From: Chara braunii
Taxonomy: Eukaryota > Streptophyta > Charophyceae > Charales > Characeae
DNA length: 22,265 nt
Direction of reading: 5' to 3'
Assembly: GCA_003427395.1 (NCBI GenBank)
Contig: BFEA01000694.1
Location: 46,436 to 68,700, forward strand
In this document: positions 1 to 10,300 of the stretch, one piece after another
Position numbering within the stretch: the first letter of the stretch is position 1
How the letters are laid out: each line of letters starts with the position of its first letter
The notes under the pieces: model-generated
Told to the model about the DNA's origin: nothing
The model's input: the letters and a program-made list of their open reading frames with translations, nothing else
Database searches by the model: none
Made by a program: the position numbers and the translations under genes

Positions 1-33
1 AAGTTGCGAGTTCTTTTGTTTATTCTTTCCCAC

Positions 34-47
34 AGACAGACAGACAG

Positions 48-91
<44 letters not shown>
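34..91. repeat. (CAGA)n/(GA)n microsatellite
   Basis: CAGA units grade into an uninterrupted GA run at 53-91. A second GA run lies at 250-279. Between and around them (1-399) nothing gene-like is seen: the short open frames are mostly translations of the repeats. Confidence 0.95.
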
Positions 92-94
<3 letters not shown>

Positions 95-247
95 GGGGGG
101 AACTTCCTTTTGTGGGGACAGAATTCAAATATATATAGGTTCATCCTCCTGATGAGTCGGTGATACTCCGACGAAACAGTTTGTCACAGCCCCTCGTTTG
201 TTGTCCTCCAGTTCTGTTTGACGATATATACACATATTTGCAAAGGG

Positions 248-280
<33 letters not shown>

Positions 281-399
281 GGCGAAGGGCTGAGGGAGGT
301 CGGGAAAGTGCAAGGGAGGCGAGGAAGGATGCTGGGGGGGCAGTTGTGAGCCTCACCCCGGCTTTTGTTTGCTGTTTGTTTCTGCTTTGTGTTTTTCAG

Positions 400-468
400 T
401 TCCGGAAAACTCGTCAGAACGCTCCCACAGCATTATCTCTCGACGAAAGCCGGAGGAGTTCGTTGATG
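400..468 (+). other. Exon-like 69-bp segment, gene unknown
   Basis: A long T-rich tract ending TTTTTCAG (397-399 CAG) is followed by 69 non-repetitive bases and then GTGAGC, a good donor match, at 469. The segment is open in two frames and its length is a multiple of three. It could be a small internal exon of a gene with repeat-rich introns running off the left edge. No homology is recognised and chance splice-site matches are common, so this is only a candidate. Confidence 0.2.
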
Positions 469-483
469 GTGAGCGAGCTATGA

Positions 484-520
484 CCCCCCCCCCCCCCCCC
501 CCCCCCCCCCCAGCCTGTCG

Positions 521-558
<38 letters not shown>

Positions 559-568
559 TCTCTCCCTC
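484..568. repeat. Poly-C run followed by (CT)n
   Basis: Twenty-eight consecutive C residues (484-511) are followed after 12 bases by a CT run to about 568. Similar C runs recur at 12490-12512 (23 C) and 18823-18839 (17 C). Run lengths in an assembly are unreliable. C/G runs of this kind can form i-motif or quadruplex structures. Confidence 0.93.
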
Positions 569-597
569 TAGCCCACCCCATCATTGCCATCATGATT

Positions 598-830
598 TAC
601 CTGGACGTCATCATGACAGAGCGCCACGTCATCACGATTGACGGAGCACCACGTCGTCATGACGGAGCGCCACGTCATCATGATTGACAGAGCGCCACGT
701 CATCATCATCATCATCGTGACGGAGCGCAGCGCCCCGTCATCATGATTGACCTCCATGCCATCATATGATTGATCGCCACGTGCCGATATGACTGAGCGC
801 CTCGCTATTGATCGCCACGTGATGATAGCT
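598..830. repeat. Degenerate minisatellite with ACGT cores (21-25 bp units)
   Basis: Repeated units of the form CCACGTCATCATGAttGACaGAGCG occur about five times from 600 to 715, interrupted by a CAT run, then become more diverged with two CCACGTG hexamers near 778 and 815. Each unit carries an ACGT core of the type bound by plant bZIP proteins, and CACGTG is the G-box. Whether this is a regulatory cluster or merely a tandem repeat cannot be told. From 830 to about 1340 no gene or repeat is recognised. Confidence 0.7.
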
Positions 831-1341
831 TTTTCTATGTTCATGGCGTTGGGTCGCTCTGTTCGGAGGGCAGAAAGAGGAAGCCATCGCTCGGGCCTTA
901 GAAAGGAGACGGGGAACGAAATCCCGCCTGCATGAATCAAGCGATAACTTTCGGTAGATACACCTTTGGGCGTTTGACTTCGGCGTTCCTCGCCGCAATT
1001 TTTTTTTCAGAAGCTTTTTGAACCGAAATCGTCCGGGCTTACCGGGTTCGTGCCGTCAGTAGGAGCAGCTGACGACGAAATTGCGGTTAGCCCCGGGGAT
1101 CCACGGCATGCGACCGCCTCTTTCTGTTAGAGAAAAGGAAAAATGCAACAGAAACTATAAGAAAAGCATAGGGGGAAGAAAAAAGACTGGGTGCATGAAG
1201 GGAAGAAGAGATGCGATGTGTTTTCTTCCCTTCTTTCTAAAGCCACAGGCAGGAAGAAGAGAGGCCACGGTCACTTTTCATCTTTATCTTCCCGTCGAAC
1301 ACAACACAGCCTTATTTTGGATGTATATAACGCACCATAGT

Positions 1342-1385
1342 GAGCGAGCGAGCGAGCGAGCGAGCGAGAGAGAGAGAGAGAGAGG
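1342..1385. repeat. (GAGC)n/(GA)n microsatellite
   Basis: Six or so GAGC units pass into a GA run. The flanking DNA from 1386 to about 1560 shows no gene. Confidence 0.93.
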
Positions 1386-1559
1386 GGTGAGCGGTGATGG
1401 TCGTCCTTGACCGTTGAACGGCTCAATTGAATCCTAGGTGAGGCTAGAGGGGCAAAGCTAAACCATGATGAATGACGGGAGGGGCATATCCAAATTCGAT
1501 CGGGTCCTTGAAAGCTCCGCTGCTACCGGGCCTTTGAAGGGTCCGCTGCCACCCGGCGT

Positions 1560-1700
1560 CGAGTCCCACTAGCCGTGTTTAGTTTCCTCAACGCCTGTAT
1601 CTGGACGTGTTTGTGGAGAAGTGCGGTTGAGGAGACTCGACGCGATTTTCTGCACGTCTCCACAAATTCCACCGAGTTGTTCTCCTGGGAGCATTACCCA
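1560..1700. repeat. Fold-back repeat family, copy 1 (partial)
   Basis: Shares the core CTGGACGTGTTTGTGGAGA...GTGCGG and the inverted CTGCACGTCTCCACAAA with the copies at 1862-2000 and 2842-3022. The right arm is truncated after the CACAAA, so the hairpin is incomplete. No coding capacity. Confidence 0.75.
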
Positions 1701-1861
1701 GTTTAGCTTACAGTAGGGACGGGAGTGCTGGCTGGTTCATGACCTCGCATGCAAGGCACCGGAAATATTAGCACCCACATCAAAAAGCCATAATGGGGCA
1801 CATGACACATTGAACATCATTCCAATCCACTTTTCAACAGTCCTCCTGGGAAAACTACCCT

Positions 1862-2000
1862 GATGCGGACGAGTTGATTCGAAGCCTGAATCTGGACGTG
1901 TTTGCTGAGATGTGCGGAAATGGCGCTGAGTTTCCTCGACTGCTGCACATCTTCACAAACACGTCCAGATTCAGGCGTCGAATAAACTCAACGCGGCTAT
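1862..2000. repeat. Fold-back repeat family, copy 2
   Basis: Two inverted arms of roughly 55-60 bp flank a short centre. The inner 30-odd bases are nearly perfect: GCCTGAATCTGGACGTGTTT (left arm) against AAACACGTCCAGATTCAGGC (right arm). The outer parts (around GCGG, GAGTTGA, TTCGA) match less well. A transcript would form a long hairpin. It resembles a non-autonomous hairpin MITE; no transposase is present. Confidence 0.85.
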
Positions 2001-2055
2001 AGGAGTTTCCTCAACTGCGGCTACTACCTCTGCTATACCTTGTAATTCCTATTTT

Positions 2056-2113
2056 CTAGTGGGCCTGCAAACGGTCCCCAGGCTCTAGTGGGCCTACAAG
2101 CGGTCCCCAGGCT
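2056..2113. repeat. 29-bp tandem duplication
   Basis: CTAGTGGGCC-TGCAAACGG-TCCCCAGGCT is repeated twice in direct orientation (2056-2084, 2085-2113) with two mismatches, then starts again as CTAGG. No coding signal around it. 2114-2340 shows nothing recognisable. Confidence 0.9.
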
Positions 2114-2424
2114 CTAGGTCTGGTGGAGCATCGCTCCTGGTCCCTACTGACACTCGCCTAACGACCCACTAGTGGGACTTGGCCCCCCGGGGCATTTGAA
2201 AAGCTTGCACGATTATAAAAAAAAGAAAAGCTTGCACAGGTACCTGGTGTATCGCAAAGCTGATGGGTGCAATGGATGTGGGGGGTGTTTCAGAATTTGA
2301 GTTGAAAAGGTGAAGCTGAAGAAAAAAGGAGAATAGAGAGGAAGAAGAATGAAGAGAAAGGAAACGAAGAGGACAATGAAAAAAGCAATAACGAAAGTTA
2401 AGGAACAGAAGGGAGAGTTTTGTA

Positions 2425-2668
2425 CTTTTTCTTTTTTTCTCCCTTTTTCCTTTTTCCCCTCTTTTCTGTTTCCCTTTTTCTCCTTTTTTCCTTTTTCCCC
2501 TCTTTTCTGTTTCCCTTTTTGTCCTTTTTTTTCTTTTCTTTTTCCCTTTTCTCCGTTTTTGTTTTCACTCTTCAGGAATAATTTCCGAATAAATCATGTT
2601 CTTTTATCCCTTTTCTTCGTTTTTTTTTACACTCTTCAGGAATAAATCACCCTTCATGTTCTCTTACC
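2425..2668. repeat. Pyrimidine-rich tract with internal direct repeats
   Basis: A T/C-dominated stretch contains a ~50-bp block (CTTTTTCCCCTCTTTTCTG core) twice, then a second pair built on CACTCTTCAGGAATAA (about 2568 and 2632) with ATGTTCT following. The 98-residue open frame over it is a Phe/Pro/Ser translation of this tract and is not a gene. Confidence 0.8.
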
Positions 2669-2710
2669 AAGGTACCTTGATGAACTGAATTAATTCTGAA
2701 TGATGTCGGG

Positions 2711-2711
<1 letters not shown>

Positions 2712-2772
<61 letters not shown>
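2712..2772. repeat. (AC)n(AG)n microsatellite
   Basis: AC dinucleotides at 2712-2753 pass directly into AG dinucleotides to 2772. Confidence 0.96.
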
Positions 2773-2841
2773 TGGAAACATACACTGCGACACAAAATGG
2801 AGAAACGGACTATTGAACAGACAGAAACTGAAGATGGATTG

Positions 2842-3022
2842 ACACTGGGGCCTTGTCGCACGGTAGCAGTGTTGAGTGTCCTCAACGCCCGAACCTGGAC
2901 ATGTGTTTGTGGAGACGTGCGGTTGAGGAAACTCGACCTGATTTCTGCACATCTCAACAAACACGTCCAGATTCGGGCGTTGACGAAATTCAATGCTGCT
3001 ACCATGGGACGAGCCCCCTGGT
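2842..3022. repeat. Fold-back repeat family, copy 3 (longest hairpin)
   Basis: Inverted arms of about 80 bp. The outer part pairs CTGGGGCCTTGTCGCACGG with CCATGGGACGAGCCCCCTGG. The middle pairs GGTAGCAG with CTGCTACC. The inner part pairs CAACGCCCGAACCTGGACAT with ACGTCCAGATTCGGGCGTTG. The whole is about 180 bp and has no coding potential. Mismatches are scattered, as in an old hairpin MITE. From 3023 to 3275 no feature is seen apart from two T-rich TTCAGAATCC repeats near 3215-3245. Confidence 0.88.
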
Positions 3023-3275
3023 CCAGGGTATCATTCATGTACTGCACACAGCAAGGATGCACTGGAAGAACAATCTGATTATTTGTTTAAAGAGCAATCT
3101 GATTCAGTTGGCGGTCATCGGTCCATACAATTTCTGTTGCACAGTGCCGCAAAGTTCTAAAACTTGTTGAGATCGGTCTTATGTTTTCAACATGCTCATC
3201 ATGCATTTTGTTTTTCAGAATCCACGCTGTTTGTTATTCAGAATCCTCGCTGTTTGTTATTTCGGAGGCTTGAAA

Positions 3276-3491
3276 CCAATGTGTGTGTGAGATGGGAACT
3301 TGTCCTGGTGTCCAGTCTATGATTGCCCGGGTCATCGCATTACTACAGGTTGATATAAGAACTAGTGATGCTACCTTCNCCTTCTTCCCCAATGTATGTG
3401 TGAGATGGGAACTTGTCCTGGTGTCCAGTCTATGATTGCCCGGGTCATCGCATTACTACAGGTTGATATAAGAATTAGTGATGCTACCTTC
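3276..3491. repeat. 103-bp near-identical direct duplication around a single N
   Basis: 3276-3378 and 3389-3491 match except for two substitutions. Between them lie N (3379) and the bases CCTTCTTCC. The first copy stops exactly where the MITE terminal repeat (CTACCTTC) begins. This is what two overlapping contig ends or two haplotypes look like when a scaffolder fails to merge them, rather than a genuine tandem repeat. Confidence 0.9.
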
Positions 3492-3598
3492 TTCCCCCAA
3501 ATACAACGTTACGGTAATTATAGCTGTATCTGGGGCATCTTTCGGTCTAAATACAGTAGCTGTAATGGCCGTATGTTGTATTCGGGGGCAGAAGGTAG
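3484..3598. mobile_element. MITE-like hairpin element, family CTACCTTCTTCCCCC, copy 1
   Basis: About 115 bp with inverted ends CTACCTTCTTCCCCCAAATA and TATTCGGGGGCAGAAGGTAG. Complementarity continues to arms of roughly 45 bp (through TTACGGTAATTATAGCTG against CAGTAGCTGTAATGGCC). Same terminal repeat as the elements at 15239-15302 and 20470-20558. No clear target-site duplication, no transposase. Confidence 0.85.
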
Positions 3599-3599
3599 T

Positions 3600-3956
3600 A
3601 TTCAGAAAGCTGTAGATGCTGCTGACTAATCTCATGTTTGCCTGGCAGTATGTATGGATGACCAATTATCGCCTCATGGTGCCCTTTAAGTTTTTTTCTT
3701 GTTTTCGATCTATATTTGGACTTTGGTGGCCCCGTTATAATCTGAGAAAATTCAGATTCATGCAGGGCACACTTCATTTATTTATTATTTCTATTGATTG
3801 TCCTGATATTTTCCTATCCTAGAAATATGCCTATGTCATGGATTGTTTAATTTGTTCCGATTTTTGTTTGCTTTTCCATTGTTTGCAGGTGTTGCGTACG
3901 TGAAACTGGTCACTTGATGACGCCATTTATGTAGTAAGAGGACACATTCTCTCTCN

Positions 3957-4045
<89 letters not shown>

Positions 4046-4317
4046 AGGGGGGTGTAGGCTCGCTGTGTCTCACTTAGGCTGGCACTCTGTTTATGGTTAG
4101 TGAACATTTTTTTCTCTCACACCAAGGTTAGGAGGTTATTTTTCTCTTTTTTTTGAATTTTGTTTTTCTGAGTCTTTTTTATTATTGTCCAGCGGAGAAT
4201 TCTGTGATTTCAACAGATCGACAATTTTTAGCGGCGGCGTTGCCGATCTTGTTGATATCTTCTGGAAGAGGGACGTGGCCGACGCAAACTCTTGTCATCA
4301 TATATTTATAGTTCAGA
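3600..4317 (+). promoter_or_regulatory. Upstream region of the myosin; possible 5' leader with intron acceptors
   Basis: No protein gene is visible between the MITE and the myosin ATG. Two pyrimidine-rich tracts ending in CAG or CCAG look like spliceosomal acceptors: one after 3888 (TTTGCAG) and one after 4192 (TTGTCCAG). If used, they would place an intron containing the GT microsatellite in the 5' untranslated leader. The AT-rich TATATTTATAG at about 4297-4307 is too close to the ATG to be the TATA box for this start. No promoter element can be assigned with confidence. Confidence 0.25.
3956..4041. repeat. (GT)n microsatellite beginning with an N
   Basis: A single N at 3956 is followed by about 42 GT dinucleotides. 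The N marks an assembly join, so the true array length is unknown. Confidence 0.96.
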
Positions 4318-7300
4318 ATGGCGGAGCAGGTTGCAATTGGGTCCCCAGTGTGGGTGGAGGATGCAGAAGACATGTGGATTGAGGCCGTTGTCATGAAAAT
4401 CGAGGCCAAGAAAATTACGAGCAAGAACATCAAGGGGACCATCGTCGAGTCTTCCCCCGAAATGGTGCATCCTCGAGACGAAGACACGAAGCCGTTGGGA
4501 GTGGAAGACATGACCCGGTTGTCCTACCTCCATGAGCCCGGGGTGTTAGATAATCTTCTCCGTCGATACATGGAAAAAGAGATCTACACCTACACTGGGA
4601 ACATTTGTATCGCAATCAACCCGTTTCAGGCTGTGCCGCACTTGGTCGGCACTCAGCTGATGGAGATTTTCAAGAACTCTCAGCCGGGCGAGGTCACACA
4701 GCCTCATGTCTATGCAGTGGCTGACAGGGCCTACAAAGCGATGCTGGACGAGGGGCAAAGCCAGTCGATTTTGGTGAGCGGGGAAAGTGGAGCCGGAAAA
4801 ACGGAGGCGACGAAGCTGATCATGAACTACCTGGCCTTTATGGGCGGACGCTCTGGTGGTGCTGCTTCCAGCGGCGGAGTGAGAACTGTGGAGCAGAAGG
4901 TGTTGGAGTCGAACCCACTGCTTGAAGCTTTCGGAAATGCGAAGACAGTGCGTAACAATAACTCGAGTCGCTTCGGCAAGTTTGTCGAAATTCAGTTTAA
5001 CGGGACGAAGATCTCGGGAGCGGCTGTGAGGACGTACCTGCTGGAGAGATCGAGAGTGACCCAGGTTTCCACTCCGGAGAGGAGTTACCACTGTTTCTAT
5101 CAGCTCTGCGCAGGGGCATCGGAAGAGGATAGGGCAAAAATGAAGATAGGAAAGGCATCAGACTACCATTACCTGAACCAGAGCGAGTGTTTTGAAGTGC
5201 CGCGTATCGACGACAAGGAAGAGTACAGCATCACACGAAACGCCATGGACGTCGTTGGGATAAGTGAGGAGGAGCAGGACGGCATTTTCCGAATCGTGGC
5301 AGCCATTCTTCATCTGGGTAACATCGAGTTCGCGCCTGGGAAGGATGCGGACTCGTCGAAGATTGCGGACGAGAAATCTCGATATCACCTTGAAGCCTGT
5401 GCAGAACTGCTGGCGTGTGATCCCAATCTTCTGGAGTACTCGTTGATCCAAAGGGTCATGATGACTGGCACAGAAAAAATCAAGAAACTTCTGAACAAAA
5501 CTGCAGCATTGGGTAGCAGGGATGCTCTTGCAAAGACACTGTACGCCAAGATGTTTGACTGGTTGGTGCAAAAAGTGAACGTGTCTATAGGGCAGGATGC
5601 GACCTCTACGACGCTGGTCGGCGTCTTGGACATCTACGGCTTTGAGAGCTTCAAGGTGAACAGTTTCGAGCAGCTCTGCATCAACCTGACGAACGAGAAA
5701 CTTCAGCAGCACTTCAACAATCACGTGTTCAAGATGGAGCAGCAGGAATACATAAGGGAAGAGATCAACTGGAGCAACATCGATTTTGTGGACAACATTG
5801 ACGTGCTGGATCTGATCGAGAAGAAACCGGTGGGGATCATCGCGCTGCTTGACGAAGCATGCATGTTGCCGAAATCGACGCCGGAGTCTTTTGCGGCGAA
5901 GTTGTACGGCTCGTTTGACAAGCACAAGCGCTTCGGAAAGCATAAATTCAAGAAGACGCTGTTCAGGATCGACCATTTTGCAGGCGAGGTGGAGTACTCC
6001 ACGGAGACGTTCATCGAAAAGAACAAGGACTTTGTCATCACTGAGCATCAGGAGCTGCTGATGAACTCCAAAGATCCATTTATCAGGGATGTGTATCCCC
6101 CTCCTCCGGAGGAGCCAAAGCAGGGGGGCGGAAAGGGCGGCTCGAAGTCGTCTTTCTCTTCGATTGGGACCCGCTTCAAGCAACAACTCCAATCGTTGAT
6201 GGAAACGTTGAACGCGACAGAGCCGCATTACGTGCGTTGCGTAAAGCCGAACCAGTTGCTGAAGCCTCTGAACTTCGACAAGAGGATTGTTCTTCAGCAA
6301 TTGCGGTGCAGCGGCGTCATGGAGGCTGTGAGAATCAGCTGTGCGGGCTTCCCAACGCGGCGTACGTTCTTCGAGTTCCAAGACCGTTTCAAGGTTCTCT
6401 ATCCGGACGTGGTGGCCCAGTGCGGAGAGGACTACAGGCTGGCATGCGTGAAGGTTCTGGAGCGAACAGGCCTCGAAGATTATCAGATTGGCAAGACGAA
6501 AGTGTTCCTTCGGGCTGGCCAGATGGCCACCCTTGATGCAAGACGACAGACCATTCTGAATGCGGCAGCCAAAAGAATTGGCCGCAGGGTGCGGACGTTC
6601 CTTGCCAGGGAAGAGTACTTGCGGTGGCGCGCCGGGGCCACTGTTATGCAGACTCGCTGGAGAGGTGTCATGGCTTTCAACTTGTTCACGTGGCTCAGAC
6701 AAATGGCGGCTGCCACAGAGATGCAACGATATGTGCGCGGGATGCAAGCCTTCGGGCGGTACCGTGAGATGAAGGCAGCGTCCATCCGAGTGCAGGCCGC
6801 AGTTCGATCGCTGTGTGCTAAGAACGAGCTGCACAGGCTGCAGGAGCACCGGGCGGCCTCGATCATGCAGGCTAACTGGCGTGCCTGCTTCGCATCCAAG
6901 TGCTATAAGGAGGTCCTGTCGTCGTCTGTTGTTTTCCAATCTGCATGGCGGTCCAAGAACGCCAGGGCTGATCTTCGTGACCTCAAGGAGCTGGCTTCCG
7001 AGATAGCAGTGCTAACGGACGTGAAGCAAAAACTTGAAGGAGACCTTTCGGGTCTGCAGCAGGAGCTGACAAAAGAGGTCGGGACACGGACGGATCTGGA
7101 AGCGCAGCGTGCTGCCGAGGTCACCAGTCTGGAGTCCACAACCGAGGAAGTGTGCAAAGACGTGTCAGCAACCAAGGCAGAGATTGGCAAAGGCAGGGAG
7201 AAACATGCGGAGGACCTGAGAGAAATCAAGCAGCGTTCAGAGGAGGACTTGGAGGTTGGTCTCAGTGCTGAGCTCCCGCCTCAGGCGAAGAAGACAATCG

Positions 7301-10300
7301 AAGGTCTGAAGCAGACCAACGAACAGTTCAAGAAAGCAAGCGAAGCCGCCACTGCAAGGATCGCTGCGGCGATGGCCAAGGTCACGGCTGCGGAGACTGC
7401 CACGAACGAGTGCCTGAACGAGATGACGGAAGTGAACGCTGCTGCTGCAGCTCTGCGGGCTCAGAAGGCGAAGGAGGATGCCGAAGCAATAGCAGAAATG
7501 AAGGCGGAGATTGCGAAATTGGAAGTGGATTCAAAGCGCCTGCGCTCAGAGAACACGTCATTGGCGAGAGTGGCGCGGAGGCTTGACCATTTGGAGACGC
7601 AGGTGGAAAAGTTCAGGGACGAGGAGTACGAGGCGTCCAATGTGGACACGACTGAGATTGACGAGCTCAGGAGGACCGTGGCGGATGTGGTGGAGATCGA
7701 CCCCAAGGAGATAGAGTCGCTGAGGAAGAAGGCGGACAGCGTGGCCGCGCTCGAGGGAGAAGAAGAGAAGCTGCAGGATGACATAAGGAAGGCTCCAAAG
7801 ATAGACCCCGAGGAGGTGGAAAGACTCAAGCAGCAAGTGCAGAAATGGGAAGAAGAGGCAGCTGCTGCAGCGGCAGCAGTGGATGCAGCCAAGAGAGCAG
7901 CTGAAGCAAAGACTGCAGAGTTGGAGTCGTTGAGGGCAGAGGTTACGAGAATGAACGGCATCCAGGCTGATTTGGTGAAGATGAAGTCCACGCTTGTTTC
8001 GATCTCGGTGCGGCAGTGTTTGGATGCCGCCGAGATGGAGGCGATCAAGGAGGAAGCCAAGAGATCAGTGGTTATTCCTCCGCCGCCGGAGCCACCCGTG
8101 GTTCCTCTGGCGGAAATCTTGGCCTTGAAGACAGATGCTCAGAAGGTCCCGGCCTTGGAGATTGAGCTGCAGAGCTTAAAGGCACAATCCCAGAAGGTGC
8201 TGACGCTAGAGGCAGAGAACTCGACCCTGCGCGAGCAGGCGGCAAGAGCTGCAGAACCACCACCTCCTCCTCAACCGAGTGCAGCAGCTCCGTCACCTTA
8301 TGGTGCCGCGCCGCAGGGCAGTCCTGTTGCAGTCATGGCAGCTTCTGGGCACCAGCAGCATATGACGCCGCCAGGAAGTCCTCCCATGGATGCAATGAGA
8401 GTGTCGGCAGAGGGACCCCTGAGCGCACAGGGAACGGCCACTGTTTCTCAAATGAGGGCTGGTGCTGTGGGGATGCACCCTCAGTCCTCTATGGCCAGTA
8501 ACCCCATGACGCCAATGATGGCCAATCCGATGATGGCAAACGCAATGGCCAATCCGATGATGGCCAACCCAATGGCCAACCCGATGGCCAATCCGATGAT
8601 GGCCAATCAGATGATGGCCAATCCGATGATGGCCAATCCGATGATGGCCAATCCGATGATGGCCAATCCGATGATGGCCAATCCAATGATGGCCAATCCG
8701 ATGATGGCAATGCAGACGAACCCCATGGCACAGCTAATGGCTATGCAGATGGGAATGTTGAATCCGATGGCGGCTATGATGGGCTTTAACCCCTTTATGA
8801 ACCCCATGATGGAACAGATGGGCATGAGCATGGGGCCTATGGGCCACATGGGCATGATGAATCCGATGGCGGCAATGATGATGTCTCAGATGGGAGGTGG
8901 CATGGACATCCCTGGCATGGGCCCTGCTGCTCAATCTATGGCAGGCAGTACAGCGGACAAATCCAACAGTAACATCAAGAAGAAGAACGCCGCCACCAGC
9001 ACTGGCAAGAAATCCTCCTCCAAGAAACGGGTGGCAGCCGCCGACGGGTCAACTGGGACCACCAAGAGTGGTAGGAATGCTGCTGCAGCAAGCACGAATG
9101 GCCTTGGGATGGGGGGTATGGGCTTTGGCGGCATGGCCAATTTTTTCAACCCCATGGCACGGATGCAAGAGATGTTCAAGATGATGCAGGCACAGAGTTC
9201 AAACGCTTCTGGATCACAAAATCGGGACAAAGACGAGGAAGGGAACGCGGAACAGCAGCAGCAGCAGCAGCAGGAGGAGGAGGAGGAGGAGGACGAGGAG
9301 GAGGAGCAGTTATCTCTGCCGAATGCAATGGGAGCCGACAAGCTGCGGATGTCAAGGGAAAGTCGGCTTCACTCCAAAGGAAGAACTTCAAGAGGGAAAT
9401 CGGGAAATGCTGCGTTGTACCGAGAGAGTGTGGCTGATTTGCGCTCGCTTCGAAGGGAGAAGGGCAGGGAAGGTATGATGGGGGAGGGAAGGCTAGTGAG
9501 GGGGAAGAAGATGACGGATGCTACCAGAGTTGCTGCGCGTGCCCAAAGGCACAGCATCGCAGATCTATCATTTGCGCATGCCACGAAGGGCACGCCCGTC
9601 CATGCTTCGGAGAGGGGCAGTGCAACTAGTCGGGAAGCATTACCCCAGGGGAATGGGGGAGAGAGCACCGTTGAAGATGACTACAAAGAAGCAGCAGCTG
9701 CAGAGAATGCTGAACCCAACGGTGATGCATCCGCTCCGTTGGTCCCAGATACATCAGCAGCTGTGGAAGCACCAGAACCAGTTACGCCTCTCATTCGTTC
9801 GAGGACCGATGTGCGTATGTCTCAAGATCAGAAGAAGAGGAGGGCGATGATGGAACAGATCCAGCGGGACCAAGGTCTTCTCGTGCAGTCCATCATGCAG
9901 GACGTGGGCTTTGAGCACGGCATACCTGTTGCGGCTGCGGTGGTCTTCAGGTGTCTTCTGCACTGGCATTCGTTTGAGTCAGAGCACACCCGAGTGTTCA
10001 GCCGCATCATTAACGTTGTGGTCTCCGGGATTCAGACGACTATGGACAGTAATGATGGACTCGGGTATTGGCTCTCCAATACGTCCGTCTTGCTTGTTCT
10101 CATGCAGCAGACATTGAGGTTCTCCAGTGGACGAAGGAGCCTGTCGCGCAAGTCCATGATCTATGGCAGTGGCAAGGGCCATCTTGGAATGGAGATGGCA
10201 AAGAATATCGAGGGTCAGCGGCCTGCGATGGTCTTCAAGCAGCAGGTGAATGCGTGCCTGGAGAGGGCATTCGGAATCATCCGTGACAACGTCACGAAGG

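Noticed and set aside
2349-2645. 98-codon Phe/Ser/Pro frame that could mimic a membrane protein
   Set aside because: Pure translation of a pyrimidine tract with internal repeats; no conserved motif.
4297-4307. TATA-like TATATTTATAG before the myosin ATG
   Set aside because: Only about 11 bases from the start codon, so transcription from it would begin inside the coding region.
5158-6939. 593-codon open frame on the minus strand across the myosin motor
   Set aside because: Antisense shadow of the GC-rich third positions of the myosin codons; Leu/Arg/His-rich product without any recognisable domain.
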